Assembly (NCBI GenBank): GCA_030685235.1
Contig: MU839169.1
Span: forward strand, 121,440-185,439
Direction of reading: 5' to 3'
DNA from: Copromyces sp. CBS 386.78
Lineage: Eukaryota > Ascomycota > Sordariomycetes > Sordariales > Sordariaceae
Length of the DNA: 64,000 nucleotides
Part shown: one piece after another, positions 11,889 through 21,737 of the stretch
How the letters are laid out: each line of letters starts with the position of its first letter
How positions within the stretch are numbered: the stretch's first letter is position 1
Notes under the pieces: generated by a model
Told to the model about the DNA's origin: nothing
What the model saw: the letters and a program-made list of their open reading frames with translations, nothing else
Databases searched by the model: none
Program-made: the position numbers and the translations under genes

Positions 11889-12380
11889 ATGATGGAATTT
11901 AATAACAATATTATAATAGAAGAAGATATATTCGACCCTATTTAAATATCTATATTAGCAATCTCGTTTCTTAAGCCGGAAATATAATTATTATCCGACT
12001 CAAAATTAGAATTCGAAATAGATATAGAATTAGAAATAAATATACTATCTCTATAATTCCCGCCTCCACTATATCTATCACTAAATTTAAAGGCTATTTT
12101 AAAGAAGTACGTTAATTACGCTTCTATAGAGGGGAAACTCTTTCTAACGCCTACTAGCTTTAATTTAGATCTAAATCTATATTCTATACCCTCTCTAGAA
12201 CTAACGCCTTTTCTAGAGCCTACCCCCCCTCTAAAGCTAATACCCTCCCTATAATATAGGTATTTATCTAACGAAGAATAGAAGTTTTATATTTCTTCCC
12301 TAGAATTAATACTAGTACTAGAACTAGTACTAGAGCTAATATTAGAGCTAGAGCAAGAGCAAGTACTAAATTATATTAAA
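11889..12380 (+). pseudogene. RIP-degraded Pro/Glu-rich ORF, unknown product
   Basis: Starting from ATGATGGAATTTAATAAC, one frame runs to about 12380 with only a handful of stops (TAA/TAG), all at positions where a Gln codon fits. Leu and Ile are very frequent in contexts where RIP turns CCA to CTA (Pro>Leu) and ACA to ATA (Thr>Ile). The original was therefore probably an acidic, Pro/Thr/Ser-rich protein ending in a Glu-Gln-Glu-Gln run. The segment YVNYASIEGKLFLTPTSF (near the middle) is well kept. It lies just upstream of the 5' end of LINE D and is cut by fragment S. It could be a Gag-like N-terminus of an LTR element; I do not recognise it. Confidence 0.4.
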
Positions 12381-12406
12381 ATGGTTATATTAAATACGAA
12401 TTCACT

Positions 12407-12640
12407 TATTGAAACGCTTATGCCCAGAGGAGAGGAGATGCGCGGGCCTACCAGAGGTGTTACGAAAAGAATACGCACTAGAGGTCGCGCGGTCTGTAGG
12501 CCCGCTATCGACGCGAGGAAGGTGCGGCGGTTCTGTCTATCCGGGTCTAATGTATAGAAAATTCCACGTATCGCCTAAACTACCTCTATTCCAAAAAGGA
12601 AGATTTGTGGGCTATTAAGATACAGTCTCTATAGTTATCG
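12407..12640 (+). mobile_element. Fragment S of the Q/R element family
   Basis: It starts TTGAAACGCTTATGCCCAGA and stays similar to the first ~180 bp of Q (3599-) and to the reverse complement of the right end of R. Shared words include an ACCAGAGGTGT / ACCAAAGGTGT block, AGAGGTCG(C/T)G(C/G), CATCGACGC/TATCGACGC and GGCGG(T/C)GTTTCTGT-like sequence. Similarity fades after about 12560. I cannot find the other end. Confidence 0.55.
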
Positions 12641-15070
12641 CAATATTGTATCGCCATTTCGTATATTTCCCAACCGTTCCGATTGATACAGCTTATGTAA
12701 ATTTGTATGTATTCGAATAAATAAAATAATATAAAAGAGTGTAAAATCGTCTCTATCTATTATATTATTTATATTTATATTTATGTAAAATTGTATATAT
12801 AGTATTGTTGCGAATATTAAACCGGTACGATTATGTGGGCGGCGGTTTAAAGTATTACATTTATAACTGTAGTCCGCGGTTGTATTTTCGTACGATTATA
12901 GTTATATGCCCGACTGTATTTACGTACCCAAATCCCCCGCGCGAGTTGCATTACCGGAATTCTAGTTCTCCCGGCAATTCTATAATAATTAACTTACGCC
13001 AATAAGCTGATAAAATATTATATACTAAATTATAAATATTTTTTACCTTTCCTATCTTTTAATTTAATCAAAAATTAATATTAATACTATTACTAATACT
13101 ATTTCTTTTATCGCTACTATTACCGTTTAATATTAGAAATGATTTGGAATCTTTGAGATTTCTTAATTTTAAACCTTCAAATAACTACGTAATTGTTTGC
13201 TTAGGTTTTGGTCGCCTTGCGTTTGTAGCGTATACCGAAGAAGGCGTATAACCGCTACCTTAAGAATATTATTATTAATAAAGTAATTGTAATTACTACT
13301 ACTTTTATTCTTTCTATTTTAATACTAATACTACTATTTACGATAATAATTACGTCTATTACCCAAACCTACCTAGAATTTCCCTAATAGTCAGACTATT
13401 AGGAAATTTCTAATACCTATTAGTTCCCTCTTAAAAAAGTATAAGCACCCCCCTCTCCCCCCTCTCCTATCTTTTAAACTTTTTCCCCTTTATTATATAA
13501 CCTTATTTCTAAAATTAATTTATTTTGATTTCGGAAATCTTTTAATAAGTCTCCATTTTTGAAATCTTTCAATAAATTGAAAACCCGGAAGTAATTAAAT
13601 TTAACGTTTAAATTTTAAGTAATTATACTTTCGGAGTTAGTATTTATCCTACTGTATATCGCTCCCCTTTTTACTTCATTTTATTAATTTTATTATTAAT
13701 AATAGGGAACGAAAAAGTTAAGGTCTATTACTACCGAAATATAATACCACCGAAAGGGTATTAACTTGGTAAGTCCCCCTTCCCCTTCCCCTTCCCCTTC
13801 CTTCTATTTATCCTTTCGGTTTATTAACTTCTTTTCTTTTTAATAGGCGACGAACGACGAAGCTAACGATCGTACTAATATTATTACCAATTTTAGTCAA
13901 TATTTATTACCAATTTTGGTTAATATTTATACCGACTAGGGTTCTCGATCTTATTAACGTAAATCCGCGGCGGTATATTATATTGGATAGCTACCGTAGG
14001 TAGGAGAAAAAATATATTCCTACCTATAGTTGGGACTTAGAATAGGAATTTAACGTATTGTATTAGATAGCCAAAATCCTACCTTAAAGAATGGTTAGAA
14101 TACTTAGACGAAGATATTAATATTAATACATCGGTATATAATATATAATTTACAATACGTAAATTATCTAATTGAATTTAAAAGAGCGACGTTATCATCC
14201 GGGTTTTTTTTAATTTTTTATCTTTCATCTTTTCTATTTTTTTAGCTAAAATACTATAATTCGGTCCTATATTTAATTAAATAATTAATCAAAATAAATA
14301 TTAATTAAAAATCGCCGTTTAATAATTCGGAATAGAATTAATAAGGTTAACCGACTTAGAAGTATTGTATTTATAGTAAGAATAAACTAATATTAACGAT
14401 CGTTAGTAAGAATAATCCTAATATAATTATAATTATTTATAACGTTTATTATGATAGATATACCTTCGTAAATCCCTATATCCTTATTTTACTTATTAAT
14501 TAACTAATTAATTAATATCGTTTATTTAACGGTAAATCCTTTAAAATACGTAAATTTTATTAGGAGTCCTAATATACTACGTCGTTCTACTATTTATTGG
14601 TAAATACTACTTTCAAAGGTTAAAATCTTGGCCGTAGGGGGTTGCGGGTGCGATTTAAGTTGATATTAAAAGACTAGCTAGTAATTAGGCTATACTATAA
14701 ATAATTAACTTTTTCCTTTTTTAAAATCGATTTTAGAAACGTCGAATAGTTTTTAGTATATAAACGAATAATTAATTTACTATTTAAGGACTTAATCCCG
14801 CCGCTGGTAATAAGAGAAATCCCGGAGATATTATATTATTATCCCCGGAAATTACCCGAGTTTACTGCTATACGCCAATTCACCCTCAATTCTTTTAAAT
14901 TCCGGCTCCGGCTCCGGTCCTATTCTAACTTCCTGTTCCGGCTTTTTAACCTCAACCCGCGGTAATTCAACGATTTCGTTGTAAACGATTTAATAGCGAG
15001 GAGGTTAATATTTCTATATAAGAGTTAATAAATTTTGAACGTTAATAATATTAATAAGGATAGCGTTAAG
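12641..15070. other. Degraded AT-rich intergenic block, no recognisable gene
   Basis: This block is mostly RIP-like AT-rich sequence. 12640-13010 is richer in CpA/TpG and holds TATAAAAGAG (about 12732) but no usable ORF. A hairpin CTAATAGTC-A-GACTATTAG lies at 13384-13402. 13770-13805 is a CCCCTT microsatellite. A near-duplicate of TACCAATTTTAGTCAATATTTAT is seen at about 13887-13930. I cannot assign the rest. Confidence 0.6.
14850..14985 (-). pseudogene. Short Pro/Glu-rich coding remnant
   Basis: The minus strand reads 44 codons without a stop, with words EIVELPRVEVKKPEQEV and GPEPEPEFKRIEGELAY, ended by a TAA. The acidic Pro/Glu repeats resemble the composition inferred at 11889-12380. Family unknown; possibly the linker of a Gag-like protein. 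Confidence 0.3.
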
Positions 15071-15182
15071 TTAAAATAGTCTTCCCTTGGGCGGAGCTGG
15101 ATATGCCCGAGGGAGGCAGTGAAACGCCCATCTTCCAAAATACTTATTAATTTAATTCTTTAAAATCCAAATTATTTCCTTA

Positions 15183-15206
15183 CTAGAGGTCCGTACGGAC
15201 CTCTAG
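15183..15206. repeat. Perfect 24-bp palindrome
   Basis: CTAGAGGTCCGT is followed immediately by its reverse complement. The same half-site (CTAGAGGTCCGTGCGCC) occurs in V (about 63572) and, mutated, in X, Z and at 20527, so it is shared between two otherwise different element families. Confidence 0.85.
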
Positions 15207-15225
15207 CCGGAGATTTAAATCTTTT

Positions 15226-15418
15226 ATTTTTATTGTTATTTTTATTGTTATTTTTATCTTTATTTTTATTGTTATTTTTATTTTTATTGTTATTTTTATT
15301 TTTATTGTTATTTTTATTTTTATTGTTATTTTTATTTTTATTTTTATTTTTATTTTTATTTTTATTTTTATTTTTATTTTTATTTTTATTTTTATTTTTA
15401 TTTTTATTTTTATTTTTA
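15226..15418. repeat. (TTTTTA)n microsatellite in R
   Basis: TTTTTA and TTGTTATTTTTA units fill about 190 bp. Translation gives Leu/Phe-rich or Asn/Lys-rich artefact ORFs. Confidence 0.9.
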
Positions 15419-15423
15419 CCGAC

Positions 15424-15542
15424 TATCCACGGTCGCATCCTTCACAATCGCATTCACCACGGTGAGTCGCATTCACCGCGGTCACGGTCGCATTCACTAC
15501 GGTCGCATTCACCACGGTCGCATTCACAACGGTCGCATTCCA
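15424..15542. repeat. 15-bp minisatellite (CATTCACCACGGTCG)
   Basis: About seven imperfect copies of CATTCACCACGGTCG, some shortened, lie inside R. The unit is unmutated by RIP. Confidence 0.8.
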
Positions 15543-15923
15543 AAAAAACAAAAAAAACCTCTTCTTTTCGATTTTTCTCAACAACCAGGCCTCGTGACAC
15601 AATGTAAAAAGTACCAAAATGACCGCCTAATTGAGGCGAACACTTTGACGGTTTTTTCATCTGGATACATTCTTTCGTTAAGGAGTGGTGTTGCCGGGAG
15701 TTTGATATACGGGCTTTGAGCTCAGCTGAGTTGCAAAATTTCCCGATTGGGATGATGGGCTCCGCAATTATTTTGCAGGCGACCCAGTATAGACAGAACC
15801 GCCGCTCCTTCCAGTTTCGGCGCCTCGGTGGGCTTACGGACCACGACCTTTGGTGCGGTTCTTCCATGACACCTTTGGTGAGCCTGACCTCAGCGCCTCC
15901 ACGGTGGAAGGATGGGCGTTTCA

Positions 15924-16129
15924 AATATTCGAATATTCTAAATCTATAAATGTTACGAATTATTAGTATACGTTAATTTCTTAAGTATACTAACTATATT
16001 TATTATATTTAGTACGGCCGATTTATATTGGGAAAATTTAGCCAAGTATATACTAAACTATAAACTTTAATTAGAATTTAATAATATTAAACGTCGTACA
16101 ATTTTTTAACGAAATAGCTTATACAACCT
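15924..16129 (+). pseudogene. Ty3/Gypsy integrase-region remnant, left part
   Basis: Plus-strand RIP-degraded coding sequence ends at element W and resumes at 19304, where it runs into a chromodomain-like segment. Only the contiguity and the downstream chromodomain point to an integrase C-terminal region. No catalytic motif is visible here. Confidence 0.35.
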
Positions 16130-16489
16130 CTTACCTAATAATATAAGGGTTCAAATTACTATAGTATAATAGTTATACAACGGTATAGAGATCTACTACT
16201 ATTGCAAATTTGGATAGGGTAGTGCAACGGTTTAATAAGCTGCAACCGTATTGCAACCGTCCTGCAACCGTTGCAACATCTGCAACTATAGGATTTTTGC
16301 ACATATAACGTAATTGCCAAAAAAAAATCTTTCTTATGGGATAGAAAATTCACAAGAGGAAATCGCGAAGGTTATAAAGGGAAATCGCGAGGGTTACAAA
16401 GGGAAATCGCGAATCTAGGCTAATATTTATTTTATTTTATTTTATTTTTAATTTTTTTTTAATTTGAAAAGAATAAAAGTTTTTATCAA

Positions 16490-16556
16490 AGCGAGGAATC
16501 GAACAAGAGTCTGAAGATAAAGAACTACTTTATTAACCACTGAGCCAGTAGGCCAA
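16490..16556 (-). other. tRNA-like Pol III promoter segment in W
   Basis: On the minus strand it reads TGGCCTACTGG (A-box-like), then CAGACTCTTGTTCGATTCC (B-box-like) about 50 bp on. The stems do not fold as a real tRNA. Confidence 0.55.
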
Positions 16557-17006
16557 ATTTATTAAAGAAAGGGCTAGTCTTTCTTACTTATAAAGGGGAA
16601 GTTAATTTTTTTTTTTTTTTTTTTTTTTTTTTCTCAAAACCCGTTCGGTAAAAAATTTTTAAATTAAGATTTCTCAGTAAATAGAGGGTGCACGCACCTC
16701 TAGCCGGGTACAAAATAACCGCCACGAAATGGCGCTCATTTTAGTACCCTTTTAATTTTTAGGGTTAGGGTTATTAGTGAAGAAAAAACTTGGTCCTTTT
16801 CGCTTCCTTATAAACGGGAAGTTCGATATTAAAGGAGGAAGGTAGGAAGGAAGGATTTTTTAAAAACTTTTCTGGGAAGGTGGGTCCAATTACGTTATAT
16901 ATATAAAAATCCTATGGTTGTAGATGTTGCTACGGTTGCAGCACGGTTGCAAATTTTTTTACCGTTGTAGCACAGTTGCTATACGGTTGCAAATTTTTTT
17001 ACCGTT

Positions 17007-17227
17007 TGTTATGGGGCTAGCGCCCTGGGGTCTGTGATCTGGTTGCAAGCTAAATTATGGGCCTGCGAGGGCTCTGGTTCGGATGCCCCGGCCTTGGCGC
17101 TACGGTATATAAAACCCTTTCTAGATTGCGCTTTCTGCGTAGTCTTCTCTCTTGCTCTCTTTATTAAATATAGTATTTCAACATTACACGACTATTCGCT
17201 ATACTTTATTCTTATAGACCCGTTATA
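17007..17227 (+). repeat. Left LTR
   Basis: 221 bp. It contains the TATA-like TATATAAAAC (about 17105-17114) followed by CT-rich sequence, consistent with the LTR promoter. Differences from the right LTR are mainly C/T and G/A. Confidence 0.88.
17100..17116 (+). promoter_or_regulatory. LTR TATA-like box
   Basis: TATATAAAAC, with the right LTR reading TGTATAAAAC at about 19096-19105. Both sit ~100 bp into the LTR, upstream of a TCTTCTCTCTTGCTCTCTTT tract. Confidence 0.55.
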
Positions 17228-17559
17228 TTATATTTAACCCTTTTTTTAATACCCCGTTACTACTTTCTCGTAGGTACGCCCAAAGAGTCCCTTTCGCCGT
17301 ACTACTTTCGTCTCCTCTAGTAATACCGGTTTCTCTCTATTATTTTCGTTTCTTCTAGCGATAATACCTCTCCCTTTACGTTTCTATTACCCGGACCCCC
17401 GTCCTTTTCGATAATAGTACTAGCTTTCCCCGCGATCCCCTGGTTGTAAGACCTTTAAGAACGGTTATAGTAATTTACCGTTGCTTTCCAAGCGTTGTTA
17501 ACTGAGGTTACTGCTAACGCTAGAACCCCCGCCGTTTCCGCTGCCCCCGCGGTCCCGAA

Positions 17560-18260
17560 GCCGGTATTCCCCTATTTCGAAAAATTTTCTAAGGAAAAGA
17601 CGGACTTCGAAATATAGGTTTTAAATACCTAAGCTAAACTCTACGTAAATAGCTTCGCTATCGGCGATATAGAAGTTTAATTTTATTATTTATTAGCCTA
17701 CTTGTCGCTTACTATTAAGAAACCGTTAGTCGCCTTCGTTAACGTTGGGAACTATATTCGTAACGAGTTTATTGAAAAGTTTAGACTTATATATAGTAAT
17801 TCTAACGTTGTTAAGAGGGTTAGGTAAGAGTTTTACTGCTTTCGTTAAAAGGGTGGTGAATTTATAGTTCTTTTCTTCGCCCGCTTCGAACAAGTGTTTT
17901 ATTGTGTCCGCGTAGATTCTTAGCCGGATTCTATTAAGGTTAGCTAGTTTACCGCTACTTTAAATAACGATTAGAAGTACTAATTTGTAGAGTGCGTTAA
18001 TATCCTAGAGTAGTACTTAATATTATTTATTTATTTTAGGAAGTTTAATGGTAATTCCTTTTTAGTTTCCTCTTTTTCCCTAAGATAAACCCTAATTAAT
18101 AATAACGTTAGTAATCTTATAGATATTTTTATTAATATTTCGACGGCTAGATCCGCTGCCCTATCCCCGTTGTAGAAGTAAAAGAATCAATAGAAGAAGG
18201 AGGGTAAGTGTACTAATTATAGGAGTAGTTCCTATTAGTTTAAATAGTATAGGATGAAGA
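17560..18260 (+). pseudogene. RIP-degraded Gag with mutated CCHC zinc knuckle
   Basis: One frame from about 17560 shows FSKEKTDFEIQVLNT, LYVNSFAIGDIEV, YYLLAYLSLTIKKPLVAFVN and similar text broken by TAG/TAA. This fits a retrotransposon capsid domain. At 18209-18250 the codons read C-T-N-Y-R-S-S-S-Y-stop-F-K-stop-Y. The spacing is exactly C-x2-C-x4-H-x4-C, with Cys2, His and Cys3 all changed to Tyr (TGT/CAT to TAT) as RIP on the opposite strand would do. No protease Asp motif was found downstream. Inactive. Confidence 0.6.
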
Positions 18261-18974
18261 TTGGGATGAATAATATGTAATTTAGTTCGGTTGGGGGTGT
18301 AGGCGGTTACGACGATAATAGTTAAGAAGAGGAGTTTTTAAATTGAGTAGCGCCCTATTGAAGGTAGCCCTAAAAATACTATAGTAGAAGAATATTAAGT
18401 ATATTGTTTACTAATTAATATAGGCGAATTTAGTTAATTTGAGGTAGTAAATCCTATTCCTTACCTTCTACGTGTGGCCGGCTTAATGAAGGGGTTGGTA
18501 TTTATTACGATACGTAACCGTTTGAGGGTGGTAGACGTTATATTTCGTATGTATAAGGACTATTATAATTTTCCCCTAGCGAAGGGATGGAAATAGCTCT
18601 TATTAGTAAGAGAAGTAGAGCGATACGAAGTATTGGGTGATAGCTTTAATAATTGATTGCTTACGGTATTAATTACTAATGTATATAGTAGAAGAGACGT
18701 CTTAGATAAGTAAGGTTTAAATATATTCTTTAATTTAGTTTTAGTTCCCGTATACTAGGAGTAGCTTTATAAAGGTAAGTGGCCTGGCGAGGTACTATTG
18801 ATTCGGGTAGGGAGTAAGTAGTCGTATAGCGTTTGTTTGGGGGCTTAATATAGATACTTTCTTTAGTATTATTAATTTCTTCCCCGTTCTATACGTTAGG
18901 TTGGGAGTGATTAGGGCTAGTCGTTTATTTCGTATATTCTAGCTACGATTATTATATAGTAGGCCTACGTCTCC

Positions 18975-18997
18975 TTCGAGGGGGAATAGGGGGGTAA
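18975..18997 (+). other. Polypurine tract next to right LTR
   Basis: The purine-rich GAGGGGGAATAGGGGGG run, then TAA, lies directly upstream of the right LTR, where plus-strand synthesis is primed in LTR retrotransposons. Confidence 0.7.
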
Positions 18998-19218
18998 TAT
19001 TATAGGGCTAGCGCTTTGGGGTCTGTGATCTGGTTGTAAGCTAGATTATAGGCCTGCGAGGGCTCTGGTTCGGATGCCCCGGCCTTGGCGCTACGGTGTA
19101 TAAAACCCTTTCTAGACTGCGCCTTCTGCGTAGTCTTCTCTCTTGCTCTCTTTGTCAAATATAGCATTTCAACCTTACACGACTGCTCGCTGTGCCTTAC
19201 TCTTGCAGACCCGTTACA
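18998..19218 (+). repeat. Right LTR
   Basis: 221 bp, same length as the left LTR. It is less mutated through most of its length but has RIP-type changes in its first 10 bases. Confidence 0.88.
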
Positions 19219-19303
19219 CCGTTGCACTACCGCTGCAGGTGCTAGAAACCGTTGTATAACTATTATACAACTGGAAAAGCTTCCTTATATACCCCCAGCT
19301 AAG

Positions 19304-19765
19304 CTATATATCGCCACCTATTACTTTTAGAAAAGGTTCGAACTTTTCCTAAAATATATCCTAATCGCCAAATTCAAATTCGACGACTACTAATAGCGGT
19401 TAAGTTAATTAAAATAAAATTTAGTAGAATATTCTAATTAATAACGGCCGTACTATAAATAGAACCGACGAATATAATAACGAGTAGTAGGAGTAGGACT
19501 TTCAAAAAATTATCGGTTACAGTAAAATAAATAATAGCCGTTAAATATATTATATTAAATAGAAAAGTTTTAATAAACCTAGCTAGTAACCAATTAAAGA
19601 CCTGAAAGGATATAATAATACTATTTAGGAATATTACAACGCTAACCTAAATATTAGAGTACCCCCAGCCTTGGTTAAAAAAAGAAAGGGTAGGGGAGGG
19701 TTAAAGAAAAAATTATTATTACCTCTCACCCCTAATTTAGAACCTTATTAATAACTACTTCGACG
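19304..19765 (+). pseudogene. Chromodomain of a Ty3/Gypsy (chromovirus) integrase, degraded
   Basis: After element W the frame resumes (ATYYFQKRFE) and near 19560-19690 reads KSFNKPS-stop-QPIKDLKGYNNTI followed by EYYNANLNIRVPP. This matches the chromodomain pattern Y-x-V-K-W-K-G-F-x-x-P-S-W-E-P with Trp>stop and Gly>Ser changes typical of RIP. A basic tail KKRKGRGGLKKK follows. Chromodomains close the integrase of chromoviruses and guide integration to heterochromatin. RT and integrase core are not visible near it; R and W lie just upstream. Confidence 0.6.
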
Positions 19766-19815
19766 TAATATTAGGGTCGTTCAATAATACTAGTAAAACG
19801 ATTAAAAACGGTAAA

Positions 19816-20020
19816 AATAAAAGAATTCAAAATACGATTTATTTTATACACCTTAACCGAATCGCCTTATAGATACCTAGCCGTAGTAATTGGGTACCGT
19901 TAATAGCGAGCGGGAGATAATACGTTTTACGGCGGTCCTATATTTCTTACTCCTAATACTTCACCCCCTAATAGTTAAAACCTACGGTTAGATTTTATAT
20001 TACGGTTAATAGGGATAGGG
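19816..20020 (+). repeat. Dispersed repeat downstream of the chromodomain remnant
   Basis: About 190 bp recur at 31650-31830 (minus) and inside MITE P (about 61705-61890, plus). Anchors are TTTATT(C/T)TA, CGAATCG(C/T)CTTATAGATACC and GTTAATAGCGA. The position next to the integrase remnant suggests a 3' UTR or LTR part of that chromovirus. Confidence 0.6.
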
Positions 20021-20444
20021 GATATAGTTATAAAATATAAATAAATGAAGCGCAGCTATTATAGTCTAGAGAATAAACTGTATTAATACGAAGTAAGCGA
20101 GTATAGCGGAGCTTTTCTATAATGGGGGCGATACCTATATAAATTCTTCGTACTATAATAAGTCTATAGACTAAGCAATCCGTTCCTATTATTAATTAAA
20201 ACTTTTATAGCCTATATACGTAATCTATTCCTATTATTAATTAGAATTTTCGCGCCCGTATTCACTTTACGTACATTACCTTTATATATGTAATAATAAA
20301 CGTACGGAAGTCCCCGGAAATATCCCCTAAATAAATTTTCGTATATAATTTATACGTATATAATTTATACGTACGTAATTTTTATATATATAACAATAGA
20401 CGTACGGGGGTCTTTAAGGGTATCCCCCGGGTAGGTTTTACCTT

Positions 20445-20600
20445 TACTAATAACCTTAACCCTAAAAATAAAAAGGATACCAAAATAATTAGCGGAAGAT
20501 AGTAGTTAATTTAGAACTAGTTAGAAGTCTGTGCGCCTTCTAATTAAGGAGACATCTTAGTTTAAAAAAATTTGCCAAATGGGTCTTTAGAAAAAAAAAA
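20445..20600 (+). mobile_element. Diverged internal fragment of the tRNA-like element family (U)
   Basis: ACCTTAACCCTAAAAATAAA through GTCTGTGCGCC and ATCTTAGTTTAAA to GGGTCTTTAGAAAAA follows the same order as V 63503-63650, but arms and tRNA-like part are missing. It is followed by an A/T low-complexity stretch (20585-20760). Confidence 0.6.
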
Positions 20601-20905
20601 TTTAAAAAAAGAATTAAAAAAAAAATTGAAAAAAAAATAAAAATAAAAATAAAAATAAAAATAAAAATAAATTTAAATTTAAAAATAAATTTAAAAATAA
20701 AAATAAAATTAAAATTAAAATCAAAATTAAAAATAAAATTCAAATAACTTACAAAAATAACGTAGAGATAAAATACCTCTGAGGAATACCTTGAAAATAA
20801 AATAATTTAAATAACTTTGGAAAAAAATTTATAATTAAAATACCTTAAGGGTACTAGAATTTAAATATATAATAACTTATAGGATAAAAAGTAGATATAT
20901 ACTAT

Positions 20906-21125
20906 AGAATCCAATTTAGTATTTATATTAGAGTATTAAAATCTTATTATTTATTATAGAATCCAGTTTATTATTTACAGTAGACCGTTAAAATCTTAAT
21001 ATTTACAATAAATAGAATCCAGTTTATTATTTACAATAGACCGTTAAAATTTTAACGTTTACAATAAGTAGAATCTAGCTTATTATTTACAGTAGACCGT
21101 CAAAATTTTAAAGTTTATAGCAGGT
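20906..21125 (+). repeat. 56-bp tandem repeat, four copies
   Basis: Units start at 20906 (52 bp, diverged), 20958, 21014 and 21070, each beginning AGAATC(C/T)A and containing TTATTATTTACA and AGACCGT. It lies directly upstream of the inverted-repeat end and of Gypsy remnant T, so it could be part of its LTR or leader. Confidence 0.8.
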
Positions 21126-21318
21126 ACAATTTAACTCTAAACTTATAACAGCTGCGCTTCAGTAAATTCTTCCCGCCTCGCGCCGGACGACGATGTTAAG
21201 TAACTTTAAAGAAGAAATAATTAAATATAATATAAATAATTCCGCCGTTAAGTATAACAATACTTTTTCTATTTACTTTATTAATTCCTTTATACTTTAT
21301 ACCAATATATTTAATAAT

Positions 21319-21737
21319 GAGTTACTTTACTCGCACCGTAGGAAAACTCTATTCGGACCGTAAATAAAATTTAAATTCCTAAGTTTCTCTCGGTAAAGAT
21401 AAAGCGTATAAGGATGAAAGTAGGACTAAAATACTTCTTGAATTTTAATAGATTTTTCAATCCATTCTAAGCCCTTTGCCGCTCCTAGATTGGCGAGGTT
21501 TATCTCATATTTAACTTTATTAGTCTTAAATTTTAATATTCTTAGGTACCTTCGAATTTGATACTTTATATACGTTGTATACAAGTGATGTAGGGCTTAG
21601 AAAATAAAGAAAAAAAATAAGAAAAAATCCAGGCTAAAATACGTACTTAGAGCCTTTTTACTCATAGAGAAACTTTAGACTTTCTTTTCGTTCTACGGTC
21701 CGAATAGAGTTTTCCAACGGTGCGAGTAGAGTTGCTC
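21319..21737. mobile_element. hAT-like MITE 1 (419 bp), 8-bp TSD
   Basis: Flanked by TTAATAAT at 21311-21318 and 21738-21745. The terminal inverted repeats start GAG and match over ~44 bp (left 21319-21362, right 21694-21737). Inside the left one, CTTTACTCGCACCGTA at +7 is echoed by CTCTATTCGGACCGTA at +29. No transposase frame. An 8-bp TSD and short GAG/CAG-like ends point to the hAT superfamily. Inserted in the Gag region of T and largely free of RIP. Confidence 0.85.

Larger units (their letters stand above)
15071..15923 (-). mobile_element. Non-autonomous element R (Q family, reverse orientation)
   Basis: The left end TTAAAATAGTCTTCCCTTGG equals the reverse complement of the right end of Q. 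The right end reads ...GGATGGGCGTTTCA, the inverse of TGAAACGCCCAT, which also occurs inverted 50 bp inside the left end (about 15119). Inside are a (TTTTTA)n tract, a 15-bp minisatellite and a 3' block (about 15600-15915) similar to Q. The sequence keeps abundant CpA/TpG, so it postdates or escaped RIP. Short ORFs on both strands translate the simple repeats and are not genes. No TSD is evident. Confidence 0.65.
17007..19218 (+). mobile_element. Complete short LTR retrotransposon, gag-only (2,212 bp)
   Basis: Two 221-bp LTRs (17007-17227, 18998-19218) start TG (TGTTATGGGG, mutated to TATTATAGGG on the right) and end CA/TA (CCCGTTACA). The 5-bp TSD CCGTT lies at 17002-17006 and 19219-19223 inside element W. 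A polypurine tract (about 18978-18997) precedes the right LTR, setting the orientation. The internal region is only ~1.77 kb: a Gag-like frame ending in a mutated CCHC knuckle, then ~0.75 kb without visible RT, RNase H or integrase motifs. It would need enzymes from another element. Confidence 0.88.
16130..19303 (-). mobile_element. tRNA-like inverted-repeat element W, split by an LTR retrotransposon
   Basis: W begins CTTACCTAATAATATAAGGG and ends CCCCCAGCTAAG, like Y and Z, with CT on both sides (16128-16129, 19304-19305). The two parts are 16130-17006 and 19219-19303. It carries the CAACCGT arms, AAATCGCGA repeats (16358-16412), a tRNA-like segment (about 16490-16556, minus), a poly(T) (about 16606-16632), and GGGTTAGGGTTATT (about 16763). 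A 5-bp duplication CCGTT marks the LTR-element insertion. Confidence 0.8.
20046..21168. repeat. Pair of ~40-bp inverted repeats, 1.1 kb apart
   Basis: TGAAGCGCAGCTATTATAG at 20046 recurs inverted at 21128-21168 (AGCTGCGCTTCA end), with similarity continuing ~20 bp inward. It could mark two oppositely oriented LTR ends or a degraded inverted-repeat element. Direct near-repeats TTCCTATTATTAATTA lie at about 20184 and 20228. Confidence 0.45.

Noticed and set aside
15172..15949. ORFs over R on both strands (Leu/Phe-, Asn/Lys- and Arg/His-rich)
   Set aside because: They translate (TTTTTA)n and the 15-bp minisatellite; no domain and no coding periodicity beyond the repeats.
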